DNA from: Sphingobium sp. CECT 9361
Lineage (GTDB): Bacteria > Pseudomonadota > Alphaproteobacteria > Sphingomonadales > Sphingomonadaceae
Assembly: GCF_918741285.1 (NCBI RefSeq)
Contig: NZ_CAKKNC010000011.1
Span: 1-64,000, forward strand
Length of the DNA: 64,000 nucleotides
Direction of reading: 5' to 3'
Below are positions 27,126 to 35,263 of the stretch, one piece after another. The notes beneath the pieces are model-generated. The model saw only the letters and a program-made list of their open reading frames with translations. It made no database searches and was not told the DNA's origin. Position numbers and translations under genes: made by a program. Position 1 is the stretch's first letter. Every line of letters begins with the position of its first letter.

Positions 27126-27761
27126 TCAGGAACCTGCCAACTTTCTTCTGAACAGCCTTTTGATCAGCCAGTCTTCCAGTATCCGGCCGACGATATAGAG
27201 CGTCGCGAAGATTGCCGCGAAAACATAAGCCGGCGTTGGTGAAGGCTTATCGTCTTTTTCGTCGTCCTTATCTTTATCCTTGTCCTTGCCTTTCTTTTTG
27301 TCATCTTTCTTCGGCTTCTCAGGCTCCGGCGCACCCAGGAACTTGTCGATCGGATTGAGCTTCAGCTCGGGCTCTTTCTTCTCTTCCTTTTTTGCCTTGT
27401 CGGAGGCTTCGGTCGACGATTTCTGGTTACCCATGACTATCGTCAACTGCGCGAAGCCAAGAAACAGGAGCGGCGCAAGAAAGCACAGCAGCAACGCCCG
27501 ACTGGTGAGGTTATAGCGCAGCACAGAGCCGCCCTCACCCTTTTCGATCCGCAGGACACCATCGTCGAAAATGGACATCTTGTCCTGCGGCGCCTGCGCT
27601 TTCTTGCGAAATGTCAGCGTATCATATGTGCGTTCGTGGCTGGTGCCGCGCTGACGAAACAGCGGGTCGAGCCGATCGAAGGCTTCCTCACTCGATTGCT
27701 CTGGAACGAGCGTCAGGCTGCCCCTGATATGCCAGATCCAGTCAATGAAACGCAGGTTCAC
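27126..27761 (-). CDS. two-helix membrane protein with Lys/Asp repeat linker
   Basis: This 211-residue protein of unknown function has, after an N-terminal soluble part, one membrane helix (LLLCFLAPLLFLGFAQLTIV), a highly charged linker rich in K and D/E (KKEEKKEPELK and a KKGKDKDKDKDDEKDDK run) and a second membrane helix near the C-terminus (YVFAAIFATLYIVGRIL). The start is GTG at 27761, directly after a near-perfect AAGGAGG site at four bases spacing; an ATG upstream has none. It is divergent from nothing obvious and converges with the second SDR gene. No known family is recognised. Confidence 0.7.
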   Translation of the reverse strand: MNLRFIDWIWHIRGSLTLVPEQSSEEAFDRLDPLFRQRGTSHERTYDTLTFRKKAQAPQDKMSIFDDGVLRIEKGEGGSVLRYNLTSRALLLCFLAPLLFLGFAQLTIVMGNQKSSTEASDKAKKEEKKEPELKLNPIDKFLGAPEPEKPKKDDKKKGKDKDKDKDDEKDDKPSPTPAYVFAAIFATLYIVGRILEDWLIKRLFRRKLAGS

Positions 27762-27889
27762 GCAACCTCCTTTGGAGAGAGCTTTCAATGGCATAAGGAC
27801 AGCAAGGCGCGCACCGGCCGACCCTGTGTCGGCTTCGACTCCGCTCAGCGATCTCTAAGAGGATTAAGCGGTTGCCTGGGCCGTTCGAC

Positions 27890-28894
27890 TTACTCGGCCG
27901 GAACCGATATCGGTTCCGATGCCGAGGATGATCCCGAACGCCCGAAACGTTCCTTGATCGTCTTCCAGCCTTCGGTGAAGGGATAGGTCATCGTCTCGCC
28001 AACCGACATGCGGCGCCCGCCTTCCATGCCCAGCAGTTCGGCTTCGCCATCGACACATGTGCCAAACATGCGGTCGATGATGATCCATGTACCGGCATAA
28101 TTGCTGCGCGTGGCCTCGTAATCCTGCGAATGGTGCACGCTGTGATGCTCGGTAGTGTTGAACAGGAACCGCCACCAGCGCGGCGTATTGAAGCGCACAT
28201 TGATATGCTGGTAAATCGAAACGGTCAGGCCGAGCGTTCCTGCAAGCAAGGCTGCGCGGGGCAGAAAATCGAAAAATCCGCCGATGCCCAGCCCGATCAG
28301 GAACAGTTCGATGGGGTTGCCCACCGCGCCCTTGTTGATGTTCAACTGGGTGATGTAGTGGTGGGGCGCATGGGTCAGCCACAGCGGATACCAGTTGTGC
28401 ATCCCGCGATGCATCCAATATTGCCCGAAATCGAACATGAAGGAAATCAGGAACGCCTGCACCAGCAACGGCAGCGCCATAAACCAGGCCAGCTTGTCCC
28501 AGTTGAACGACTGCTGCATCGCTTCGATCATGGCACCATCGCCGATATAGGTGTCGACCATGCGGAGCAGCGTATAACCCAACCCGACGTAGAACAGGTC
28601 GGTGATCAACTCCTTCCATGTCAGCCGCCAGCTATCGTAACGTGGATTGACCCATTCCAGCGCCAGCAGCAACAGCTTGAAACCGATGCCGATGGCAATG
28701 CCGGTCGACGCCTTCGCGATGGAATTGGGCGCATAGTACCAGAAGGCCAGCAGAGCGAACAACGCAGCGGGCTGGAACCAGGTAAAGACGAACTGCTTGA
28801 CCGGGCCGCCTTCCACCTTCGGGATATTTTCCCAACCGATCGTGACCGGCGACTGACTGCCGATGACCCTTTTACCTACGCGAATCCCGTCCAT
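27890..28894 (-). CDS. sterol desaturase / fatty acid hydroxylase superfamily protein
   Basis: The 334-residue membrane protein has the histidine boxes of the superfamily: HRGMH (box 1), HAPHH (box 2, preceded by PLWLT) and HHSVHH (box 3), which together hold a di-iron centre. About five hydrophobic helices surround them. Members hydroxylate or desaturate sterols, hopanoids, carotenoids or fatty acids using oxygen. The ATG at 28894 fits. The specific substrate is unknown; in this setting a hydrophobic substrate of the nearby catabolic cluster or a membrane lipid is possible. Confidence 0.88.
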   Translation of the reverse strand: MDGIRVGKRVIGSQSPVTIGWENIPKVEGGPVKQFVFTWFQPAALFALLAFWYYAPNSIAKASTGIAIGIGFKLLLLALEWVNPRYDSWRLTWKELITDLFYVGLGYTLLRMVDTYIGDGAMIEAMQQSFNWDKLAWFMALPLLVQAFLISFMFDFGQYWMHRGMHNWYPLWLTHAPHHYITQLNINKGAVGNPIELFLIGLGIGGFFDFLPRAALLAGTLGLTVSIYQHINVRFNTPRWWRFLFNTTEHHSVHHSQDYEATRSNYAGTWIIIDRMFGTCVDGEAELLGMEGGRRMSVGETMTYPFTEGWKTIKERFGRSGSSSASEPISVPAE

Positions 28895-29400
28895 ACCGTT
28901 GGCCCCCGCACTATGTGATCGACTCTCCCGGTAGTACTAATTTTCGATATCGTAATACCAATATGCGTTCTCTGTCTACAGCATAGTCAATATCGCATCA
29001 TGTTCTCTGAAAACGGTGAGATCGTCCGTCCATCCGTCATTCGCGAAGGACGCAGCCCAAGATAGTATCGCAACTCTTTGAGCGGCATATTTCCCTGTCC
29101 TACACGCACCCCGATCCGTTACCCCTGCGCGCGTGCTCAGCCCGACGCCCTGCACGGAATCCTTGTCGCGTTCCCCTCTCGCTCATGCGCTCATGACGCA
29201 CAGGTGAGACAGCCAGGCGGCAATTTGATTTCACCATGTGCATTCTGGCGTCATTTCGTGCGGCACGAACGGGACCGCAGCGCCTGAAGCTGCACCATAT
29301 CCAAGTCTCTCAGGCGGGGGCCTGTGGCTGGCCTGAGCTTATGCAGCGAAGGAGAAATGGCATGATGCAATTGGCGGATGCTTACCAAACAACCCGTCCC

Positions 29401-29484
29401 GTGTTCCTGCGCAGGCAGGAACCCAGTAATACAGCAACGTCAGCCCATGAAGCGTTTACTGGGTTCCTGCCTACGCAGGAACAC
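29401..29484. repeat. REPIN-like inverted pair, class III (GTTCCTGCG...CAGGAACCCAG)
   Basis: Left unit GTGTTCCTGCGCAGGC followed by AGGAACCCAG; right unit is the inverse (CTGGGTTCCTGCC, TACGCAGGAACAC). About 35 bases separate the units. A single class III unit forms the right half of the chimeric pair at 19779. Confidence 0.85.
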
Positions 29485-29598
29485 CCAAGCGCGCGTATCG
29501 GGCGTCGGGAAGCTCCACCTCAGCACCACCCCGGAACAGCCCCAATGGGTAGTGACGTAGTGAGGCCTTTGAGGCTTTCCGCGCATTTTACCCCCAAC

Positions 29599-29633
29599 AA
29601 AAAGGTCCGGTCCGCTGCAGCGGACCGGACCTT
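29599..29633 (-). terminator. terminator built on a perfect 28-bp palindrome
   Basis: GGTCCGGTCCGCTG and its exact inverse join without a loop at 29604-29631; on the minus strand the structure is followed by TTTTTG. It lies about 50 bases after the stop of the ABM-fold gene and should end the minus-strand unit 32036-29682. Confidence 0.8.
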
Positions 29634-29681
29634 CTCATCCGCCCATTTATGGAGAGAGGGCGGAAAGGTGAAAGGCGAGTT

Positions 29682-29975
29682 TCAGAACTTCTGCGTGGAA
29701 GACACCTCATGGACCAAAACGTCGTTCGTGAACTTGCCGGCAAAATCGGCCAGCAGCTTTTCGATGGCGGGCAACGCGAGATGCGCCTGCAGCGCTTCCA
29801 TATCGCGCCAGCCTTCCATCGCCATGATAATGCCCTTTTCCGCGTCCTCGATGCCCATGTGGTAGAATGCGCAACCGTCCTCCGCGCGGGAGGGTTCGCA
29901 CAACTCTTGCAACCGCGCGAACAGGTCAGGCAGGGTGGCAGGGTCGGTTAGAATCTGGCCGGTGATGACGATCAT
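29682..29975 (-). CDS. ABM-fold (antibiotic biosynthesis monooxygenase-like) protein
   Basis: The 97-residue protein fits the dimeric alpha-beta barrel 'ABM' family: MIVITGQILTDPATLPDLFARLQEL, GCAFYHMGIEDAEKGIIMAMEGWRDMEALQAHL. Such proteins act as cofactor-free oxygenases of quinols or heme, or as ligand-binding helpers. In this gene cluster it could act on an aromatic or quinol intermediate, but this is inference. It is the last gene before the terminator at 29599. Confidence 0.8.
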   Translation of the reverse strand: MIVITGQILTDPATLPDLFARLQELCEPSRAEDGCAFYHMGIEDAEKGIIMAMEGWRDMEALQAHLALPAIEKLLADFAGKFTNDVLVHEVSSTQKF

Positions 29976-30021
29976 GCGGAATACTCTCTGCTAAGGGAAA
30001 AGGGAGAACGGAGACCATCGC

Positions 30022-30444
30022 TCACGTCTGGTGAATGATCGTGAAGGCGCGGCTCTTGAGGAACCACTGCCCGTCCCGCTTGACGAGCGTGTCGTTGTAA
30101 CAGGCGCGCGCGCGCTTATCCTTCAACGTGTCGGGCTCCTCATAGACTTCGGAGAAATAGGCGCGGGCGACGGCAGTGTCTCCATCGACCTGAATCATGC
30201 CGGGGGTCATGATGAAGCTGAGCTTGGGATAAAGCGGCATCGCTCCGCGCCACAGATCGACGACTGCTGTCTTGCCAGAGACGACCCCCAGTTCAGGGTA
30301 ATGCGACAAGTCCCAATGGCAATCCTCTACCCAAAGCGACGCCCACAGCGCCTCGTCCACGCGGTTGACGGCATCGGCATAGGTTTCGAGGACTTCGCGA
30401 ATGGCGATCCGGTCCTCCAGCGGGCCGGTGTAATTGGCGGTCAT
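30022..30444 (-). CDS. NTF2-like (SnoaL-type) fold protein
   Basis: The 140-residue protein has the SnoaL-4-like pattern: LEDRIAIREVLETYADAVNRVDEALWASLWVEDCHWDL, a central strand region with a conserved-type SFIMTPGMIQVDGDTAVARAYFSE, and KRDGQWFLKSRAFTIIHQT at the end. The 'Y-D-W' spacing is that of ring-hydroxylating-dioxygenase beta-like and dehydratase-like NTF2 proteins. It is flanked by the ABM-fold and the acyl-CoA ligase genes on the same strand, so it probably acts in the same pathway. Confidence 0.8.
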   Translation of the reverse strand: MTANYTGPLEDRIAIREVLETYADAVNRVDEALWASLWVEDCHWDLSHYPELGVVSGKTAVVDLWRGAMPLYPKLSFIMTPGMIQVDGDTAVARAYFSEVYEEPDTLKDKRARACYNDTLVKRDGQWFLKSRAFTIIHQT

Positions 30445-30524
30445 GCCACTCTCCAGATTGTCTTATGGGCTTGGGGGCAGGCTAAGCGATTGGCGCGCAC
30501 CGCAAACCTGCCACAAGCACGAGG

Positions 30525-32036
30525 TCAGCGATATTCGTCCCGCAATAGCCGCCGCAGGATCTTGCCCGAAGGATTGCGCGGCAGGGTCTCGCGAAAGGCA
30601 ATCGTCTTGGGTGCCTTGTACGCCGCAATCCGCTCCCGCGCCCACGCAACCAGCGCGGCGGGATCGGGCGTGCGCCCCTCGACCGGGACGACAATGGCCT
30701 TCACCGCTTCGCCCCATTTCGGGTCGGACACGCCGATCACTGCGACGTCAGCGACATCGGGATGACTGTAAAGCGCGTTCTCGACTTCGGCGGGATAGAC
30801 ATTTTCGCCACCGGTGATGATCATGTCCTTGATCCGGTCGGCCAGATACAGATAGCCGTCCTCGTCCATATATCCCGCGTCGCCGGTCCGCAGCCAGCCG
30901 TCGGAATCGACCGTTTCAGCGGTGGCATCGGGCCGATTGTAATAGGCGATCATATTGGCCGTGGACCGCGTCGCAATCTCCCCCACCGCCCCACGCGGCA
31001 GTTCTATCCCGTCCTCACCGACGATCCGCACTTCGACGCCGGGCAGCGGCACGCCGATCCCGCGCATCCGCGCATTGCCGTCAGGATCATGATCCTCCGG
31101 CGGCAGGCCGACGATGGTCCCCGCCGTCTCCGTCATCCCGTACATCTGGGCAAAGCCGCAACCGAACACTGCAATCGCCTGCCGCATCAGGTCGAGCGGG
31201 ATGGCCGACCCGCCATAGCAAATGGTCTGGAGGAAACTGAAATCGGTCCCCCCCGCATCGGGATGATCGCACACGATCTTCATTGCAGTCGGCACCATCA
31301 TGATTTTCGTGATGCGATAGCGAGTCAGCAGATCCAGCACCTGATGCGGATCAAACTCCCGCACCACAATCCCCTTGCCGCCATGCTGCAGCGACCACAT
31401 ACCCCAGCCCGATCCGCTGATATGGAATATCGGCATCGCGATCAGCGCGACATCTTTGGCGGTCCACCGGTTCCACGCCGGCATCCGATCAACGGGCGTA
31501 TCCTGCCGCAGTGCCAGCAAGCTGCGATTGCTCAGCAACGCTCCCTTGGGATTGCCCATGGTCCCGGACGTATAGAGTTGCAGCACAGCGTCGTCATAGC
31601 CCGCCTCCCGCGCCGGATCGGTCGCATCTTGCGCATCGCGCCACGTCGCAAAGTCGGATGTGCTCATCGGCTTATACGCCGCGTCGGTATCCAGCCGGTC
31701 GAGAAATTCGGGGTCCGCCAGCACCATGTGCGGCTCACAATCGCCCAGGATATAGGCAACCTCCGGCGGTGCCAATCGCCAGTTGATCGGCACCAGCACC
31801 ATTCCGGCCTTCGCCGCGCCCAACCAATATTCGAAATAGAGATCGCTGTTCTTGCCAAGATAGGCGACGCGGTCGCCCGGATGCAGACCCGCGGCGATCA
31901 GACCGTTGGCCACCTGACTGGCATGGCGATCCAGCGCGGCGAAACTCGTTTCGCGCTCTTCGAACACCAGTGCAATGGCATCGGGCGTTTTTGCCGCATG
32001 GTGACGAACAATGTCGGTGAGAACGCTTCTCTGCAT
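30525..32036 (-). CDS. acyl-CoA ligase (AMP-dependent synthetase)
   Basis: The 503-residue protein is an ANL enzyme: LQLYTSGTMGNPKGALLSNRS phosphate loop, QMYGMTETAGTIVGL, DGWLRTGDAGYMDEDGYLYLADRIKDMIITGGENVYPAEVE, and the C-terminal lysine in NPSGKILRRLLRDEY. GENVYP is typical of enzymes making CoA thioesters of fatty or alicyclic acids. It would activate the acid for the acyl-CoA dehydrogenase encoded nearby. ATG at 32036 is preferred to an upstream start that adds a basic tail. It is divergent from an SDR gene. Confidence 0.92.
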   Translation of the reverse strand: MQRSVLTDIVRHHAAKTPDAIALVFEERETSFAALDRHASQVANGLIAAGLHPGDRVAYLGKNSDLYFEYWLGAAKAGMVLVPINWRLAPPEVAYILGDCEPHMVLADPEFLDRLDTDAAYKPMSTSDFATWRDAQDATDPAREAGYDDAVLQLYTSGTMGNPKGALLSNRSLLALRQDTPVDRMPAWNRWTAKDVALIAMPIFHISGSGWGMWSLQHGGKGIVVREFDPHQVLDLLTRYRITKIMMVPTAMKIVCDHPDAGGTDFSFLQTICYGGSAIPLDLMRQAIAVFGCGFAQMYGMTETAGTIVGLPPEDHDPDGNARMRGIGVPLPGVEVRIVGEDGIELPRGAVGEIATRSTANMIAYYNRPDATAETVDSDGWLRTGDAGYMDEDGYLYLADRIKDMIITGGENVYPAEVENALYSHPDVADVAVIGVSDPKWGEAVKAIVVPVEGRTPDPAALVAWARERIAAYKAPKTIAFRETLPRNPSGKILRRLLRDEYR

Positions 32037-32213
32037 CGAAATTCCGGCCTCTCCCTGCCTTATGCGGCCTGCCCGCCTATCAGCGGTCGCCTGCCTTGCC
32101 CGCAAAAGCCACTGACGGATTCGCCAGTGCAGTTCGCGCCAGCCTTCTTTAAGGTCTCCTCATCATCTGCGCGGCACCGACCGCGTGCAACTGGCATTTT
32201 AGGGAGAGCGACA

Positions 32214-32975
32214 ATGGATTTAGGCCTTGCGGGCAAGAAAGCCATATTGGTGGGCGCCAGTCATGGCATCGGCCTCGCTACCGCACATGCGCTGGCGGCC
32301 GAAGGCGTTTGCATCGCGTTGTGTTCGCGGTCTCAAGGCAGTGTCGACACGGCAGTCGATGCCCTAAAGGCGCATGGCGGCACGGTCATCGGCGGCGCAG
32401 TCGACGTTACCGATGCCGAAGCACACAGTGCCTGGATCGCCAAAGCAGCCGAAGAACTGGGCGGCTGCGACATCTTCATTCCCTTCACTTCGGCAAACAC
32501 CGGTGTCGATGACGAAGCAGGCTGGCGCGCAGTGTTCGATGCCGACATTCTGCCGCTGGTGCGTGGCGTTCAAGCGGCGTTGCCCTTCCTGCAAAAGTCG
32601 GATGCCGCCTCTATCGTCACCATTTCCTCAACCGCAGCGTTCGAGGATTTTATGGGACCGGGCGCATACAATGCGCTGAAGGCGGCGGTGATAAACTACA
32701 CCTCGGCGCTCTCACAAAAGCTGGCTGGCGAAGGCGTCCGAGTCAATTGCGTCTCACCCGGCCCGGTTGAAATGGAAGGGCGCGCATGGGACCAGATCAA
32801 GCAGGCCATGCCTGACTTCTACACGGGCATTCTCAAGCAGATCCCTATGGGCCGCATGGGCAGTGGCGAAGAAATCGCGAAGGCCATCGCATTCGTCGCT
32901 TCGCCAGTCTGCGGCTACATGACCGGCGCCAACCTCGTGATCGATGGCGGCTTTACCAAGCGCGTGCAGTTTTAG
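32214..32975 (+). CDS. SDR-family oxidoreductase
   Basis: The 253-residue protein shows KAILVGASHGIGLATAHAL, an active-site region TISSTAAFEDFMGPGAYNALKAAVINY (Ser, Tyr-x3-Lys) and VIDGGFTKRVQF at the end. LCSRSQGS carries an Arg after the second strand, suggesting NADP. The NAG motif is replaced by FIPFTSANTG, so the binding pocket differs from the other SDRs here. The ATG at 32214 has AGGGAGAG upstream; the frame is open far upstream but that part is antisense to the ligase gene. Confidence 0.9.
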   Translation: MDLGLAGKKAILVGASHGIGLATAHALAAEGVCIALCSRSQGSVDTAVDALKAHGGTVIGGAVDVTDAEAHSAWIAKAAEELGGCDIFIPFTSANTGVDDEAGWRAVFDADILPLVRGVQAALPFLQKSDAASIVTISSTAAFEDFMGPGAYNALKAAVINYTSALSQKLAGEGVRVNCVSPGPVEMEGRAWDQIKQAMPDFYTGILKQIPMGRMGSGEEIAKAIAFVASPVCGYMTGANLVIDGGFTKRVQF

Positions 32976-32989
32976 GCGGAGCCTGGGCA

Positions 32990-33739
32990 ATGGCGAACAA
33001 CGAGGCAAAGCGGATCGACTGCGTATTGATCGCAGGCGGATTGTATCACGACATCGATTTCGCACGGCTGGAATTACTGAAGCTTCTAGGGGAGGACGAG
33101 CGCGTGCGTACGCGCGTGTTCGAGGATTACAGCAACATCGAAGCGATCACGTCCGCCGACTTTATCATAACCTACACCTGCGATGTTGTCCCCTCACTGG
33201 AAGCACAGGAAGCGCTGCGCAATTATGTGCAGGGTGGCGGGCGCTGGTACGCGCTCCACGGCACAAATTCGGTCCTGCGCCTGTTCGAAAGTGGCCTTTA
33301 CGGCAGTCCGCGATGGGCGCCGCTTTTCATGGAAACGCTGGGCAGTCAGTTCGTCGCCCATCCCCCCATTGCGCCGTACACCGTCACGGTTGCCGATCCC
33401 GACCATAAATTGACGCAAGGAATCCAACCTTTTGAGACGACGGACGAGCTGTATCTCATGGAGCTGCACGGCGACTTGCATGTCCTGCTGGAAACCGAAT
33501 TTTCTGGTGAAGCGACGGGGTTCGACGAGCATGAATGGGCGCACGGCACCCACCCCGTGCTCTACATCAAACCGCAAGGCGAGGGCGCCGTCCTCTACAA
33601 CACTCTTGGTCACTGCCGGGGGCATTACGACATGCAACCGCATCTCGATTACTGGCCCACGGTCGACCGATGTGCATGGGACTTGCCGGTATTTTACGAT
33701 CTGCTGCGCCGGGGCATTGCCTGGGCAAAGGGCGATTAA
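32990..33739 (+). CDS. ThuA-like domain protein
   Basis: The 249-residue protein fits the ThuA family (class I glutamine amidotransferase-like fold): CVLIAGGLYHDIDFARLELLKLL, SADFIITYTCDVVPSLEAQEALRNYVQGGGRWYALHGTN, and HPVLYIKPQGEGAVLYNTLGHCRGHYD. Family members include trehalose-utilisation proteins and proteins of unknown enzymatic role. It starts 14 bases after the SDR stop, in an apparent two-gene unit. Its role in the cluster is unknown; sugar metabolism is not supported by the context. Confidence 0.8.
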   Translation: MANNEAKRIDCVLIAGGLYHDIDFARLELLKLLGEDERVRTRVFEDYSNIEAITSADFIITYTCDVVPSLEAQEALRNYVQGGGRWYALHGTNSVLRLFESGLYGSPRWAPLFMETLGSQFVAHPPIAPYTVTVADPDHKLTQGIQPFETTDELYLMELHGDLHVLLETEFSGEATGFDEHEWAHGTHPVLYIKPQGEGAVLYNTLGHCRGHYDMQPHLDYWPTVDRCAWDLPVFYDLLRRGIAWAKGD

Positions 33740-33742
33740 CGA

Positions 33743-34108
33743 CTACGCCAGCGGCTTGACGGGAAGATGCTCCATGCCAGGTGCTTCATCGGGCACCGCA
33801 ACTTCAATCCAGCCGTCGGCGTCTTCACGCCAGGGATACAGCTTAAGCGGTTTATACCCTGCTCCGCCCAGACATTCGCCGGTGTCGAGCTTGAAACGGG
33901 CGCCATGTAGCGGACACATCACCGCACCGCGCCGCACGCGCCCATCGGGCGCGAGGGGCGCGGCGGCATGGGTGCAGCGGTTGATCAGCGCGTGGATGGC
34001 GCCTTCCTCGCGGCAGACAAGCACCGGCCAGCCATTGACGACGAAGGGCAGCACCGCGCGCTCCTCGACATCGTGCGCCAATACAACCCGATGAAACGTC
34101 TCAGCCAT
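33743..34108 (-). CDS. Rieske [2Fe-2S] ferredoxin, dioxygenase type
   Basis: The 121-residue protein binds a Rieske cluster through CTHAAAPL and CPLHGARF (C-x-H ... C-x2-H), in the small stand-alone ferredoxin form that passes electrons to ring-hydroxylating dioxygenases. ATG at 34108 is preferred; the frame is open to 34207 without family resemblance. No oxygenase alpha subunit or ferredoxin reductase lies in the window, so it must serve a distant oxygenase or an unrecognised partner. It is convergent with the ThuA-like gene, three bases apart. Confidence 0.88.
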   Translation of the reverse strand: MAETFHRVVLAHDVEERAVLPFVVNGWPVLVCREEGAIHALINRCTHAAAPLAPDGRVRRGAVMCPLHGARFKLDTGECLGGAGYKPLKLYPWREDADGWIEVAVPDEAPGMEHLPVKPLA

Positions 34109-34242
34109 TCTGCATCCCTTATCTTCTCTGCCGCGCTCTGCCGCGCGGACTCTTATGCAGCAATTGATGCTTTTCATAGCTGCGCGCGCTGGCTTGGCAA
34201 CGCACATTCGCTGGCACAGACATTTGAGAGGATTGCAAAGTC

Positions 34243-35253
34243 ATGGTCGAAATAAACCGCTACTGGCGGCTGGACAGCTATCCTGAAGGGCAGGATTTTG
34301 CTAGCGCGATGGATCTGTATGACGCTCCGATGCCTGACATTGCGGATCGCGAAGTGCTGGTTAAAAACCTCTGGTTCTCGCTCGATGCCGGTACGCGCAT
34401 GTGGTTCACATCGCGCACCGACAGCTATATGCCACCGCTTCCTCTGGGCAGTCCGGTCATGGGCTTCGTGCTTGGCCGCATTGTTCAGTCGCGGCATCCC
34501 GACTTTGCGGAAGGCGCAATCGTGCGAGCATATGGCCAATGGGCGGACTATTCTCGCCTTGCCCCTGACATCGGCAATTTCTGGCAAGTTCCCGACATTT
34601 CCGACATGCGGCAGCATTTCGCAGTGCTTGGCCCGAACGGCTGGACCGCATATGTCGGCCTCAACGAATACGCAAAGGTGCGCCCCGGTGAAACAGTGCT
34701 GGTTTCCGCAGCGGCGGGCGCAACGGGACTACTCGCAGCGCAATTTGCATTGGCGACGGGATGCCGGGTGATCGGGATCGCGGGCGGCGCCGAAAAGTGC
34801 CGACGGTTGCGCGAAGAATTCGGTCTTACGGCCACCATCGATTACAAGAATGACGACGTGAGCGCACGCCTTGCGGAGATCGCGCCTGACGGAGTCGACG
34901 CCTATTTCGATTGCGTCGGCGGTCCTCTACTGGATGCCATTCTGCCGTGCATGGCTATGAACGGGCGGATCGCGATCTGCGGTCTTATTTCCACCTATGA
35001 CCAGATCGAACGAAAAGGTCCGGTCAATTTCGACCTGATCCTTATGAAGCGTCTGACCGTTGCGGGCTTCTTTTCACCTGACTTCTATTTTCGCGGTGAA
35101 GAGATCAACCGCCTGACGCAGCCATGGCTGGACAATGGGACCGTATCAATGGCGTTCGACGTCACCGAGGGACTGGAAAACACACTGATCGCCTATGCGA
35201 AAATGTTCACCGGCGGTAACTTTGGCAAGACGATGGTCAGGCTTGCCGAATAA
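34243..35253 (+). CDS. MDR-family NADP-dependent oxidoreductase
   Basis: The 336-residue protein is a zinc-free medium-chain reductase of the 2-alkenal/prostaglandin reductase (CurA/YncB) type: VLVSAAAGATGLLAAQFALATGCRVIGIAGG binds NADP, VDAYFDCVGGPLLDAIL follows, and the N-terminus has VLVKNLWFSLDAGTRMW. These enzymes reduce conjugated double bonds of enones. That chemistry suits a pathway with SDR alcohol dehydrogenation and acyl-CoA desaturation. It converges with the acyl-CoA dehydrogenase gene, 10 bases apart. Confidence 0.9.
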   Translation: MVEINRYWRLDSYPEGQDFASAMDLYDAPMPDIADREVLVKNLWFSLDAGTRMWFTSRTDSYMPPLPLGSPVMGFVLGRIVQSRHPDFAEGAIVRAYGQWADYSRLAPDIGNFWQVPDISDMRQHFAVLGPNGWTAYVGLNEYAKVRPGETVLVSAAAGATGLLAAQFALATGCRVIGIAGGAEKCRRLREEFGLTATIDYKNDDVSARLAEIAPDGVDAYFDCVGGPLLDAILPCMAMNGRIAICGLISTYDQIERKGPVNFDLILMKRLTVAGFFSPDFYFRGEEINRLTQPWLDNGTVSMAFDVTEGLENTLIAYAKMFTGGNFGKTMVRLAE

Positions 35254-35263
35254 GCCCCCGGAC

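Larger units (their letters stand above)
28895..29681. other. 787-base intergenic stretch with a REPIN pair and terminator but no convincing gene
   Basis: Open frames here are short, Cys/Arg-rich and lack ribosome sites, so I call none. The left part (28895-29050) is AT-richer and should hold the promoter of the sterol-desaturase-family gene. The right part holds the class III REPIN pair and a terminator described separately. Confidence 0.6.

Noticed and set aside
29401..29484. CRISPR-like repeats
   Set aside because: Only two inverted units with a short spacer and no array; it is a REPIN-type palindrome pair.
28895..29681. Open frames 29078-29287 and 29236-29865
   Set aside because: Rich in rare residue combinations, span REPIN and terminator sequence, and overlap the antisense of real genes.
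30762..32213. Upstream extension of the SDR gene at 32214
   Set aside because: It is antisense to the acyl-CoA ligase and unlike SDR proteins; the SDR has its own ATG and ribosome site.
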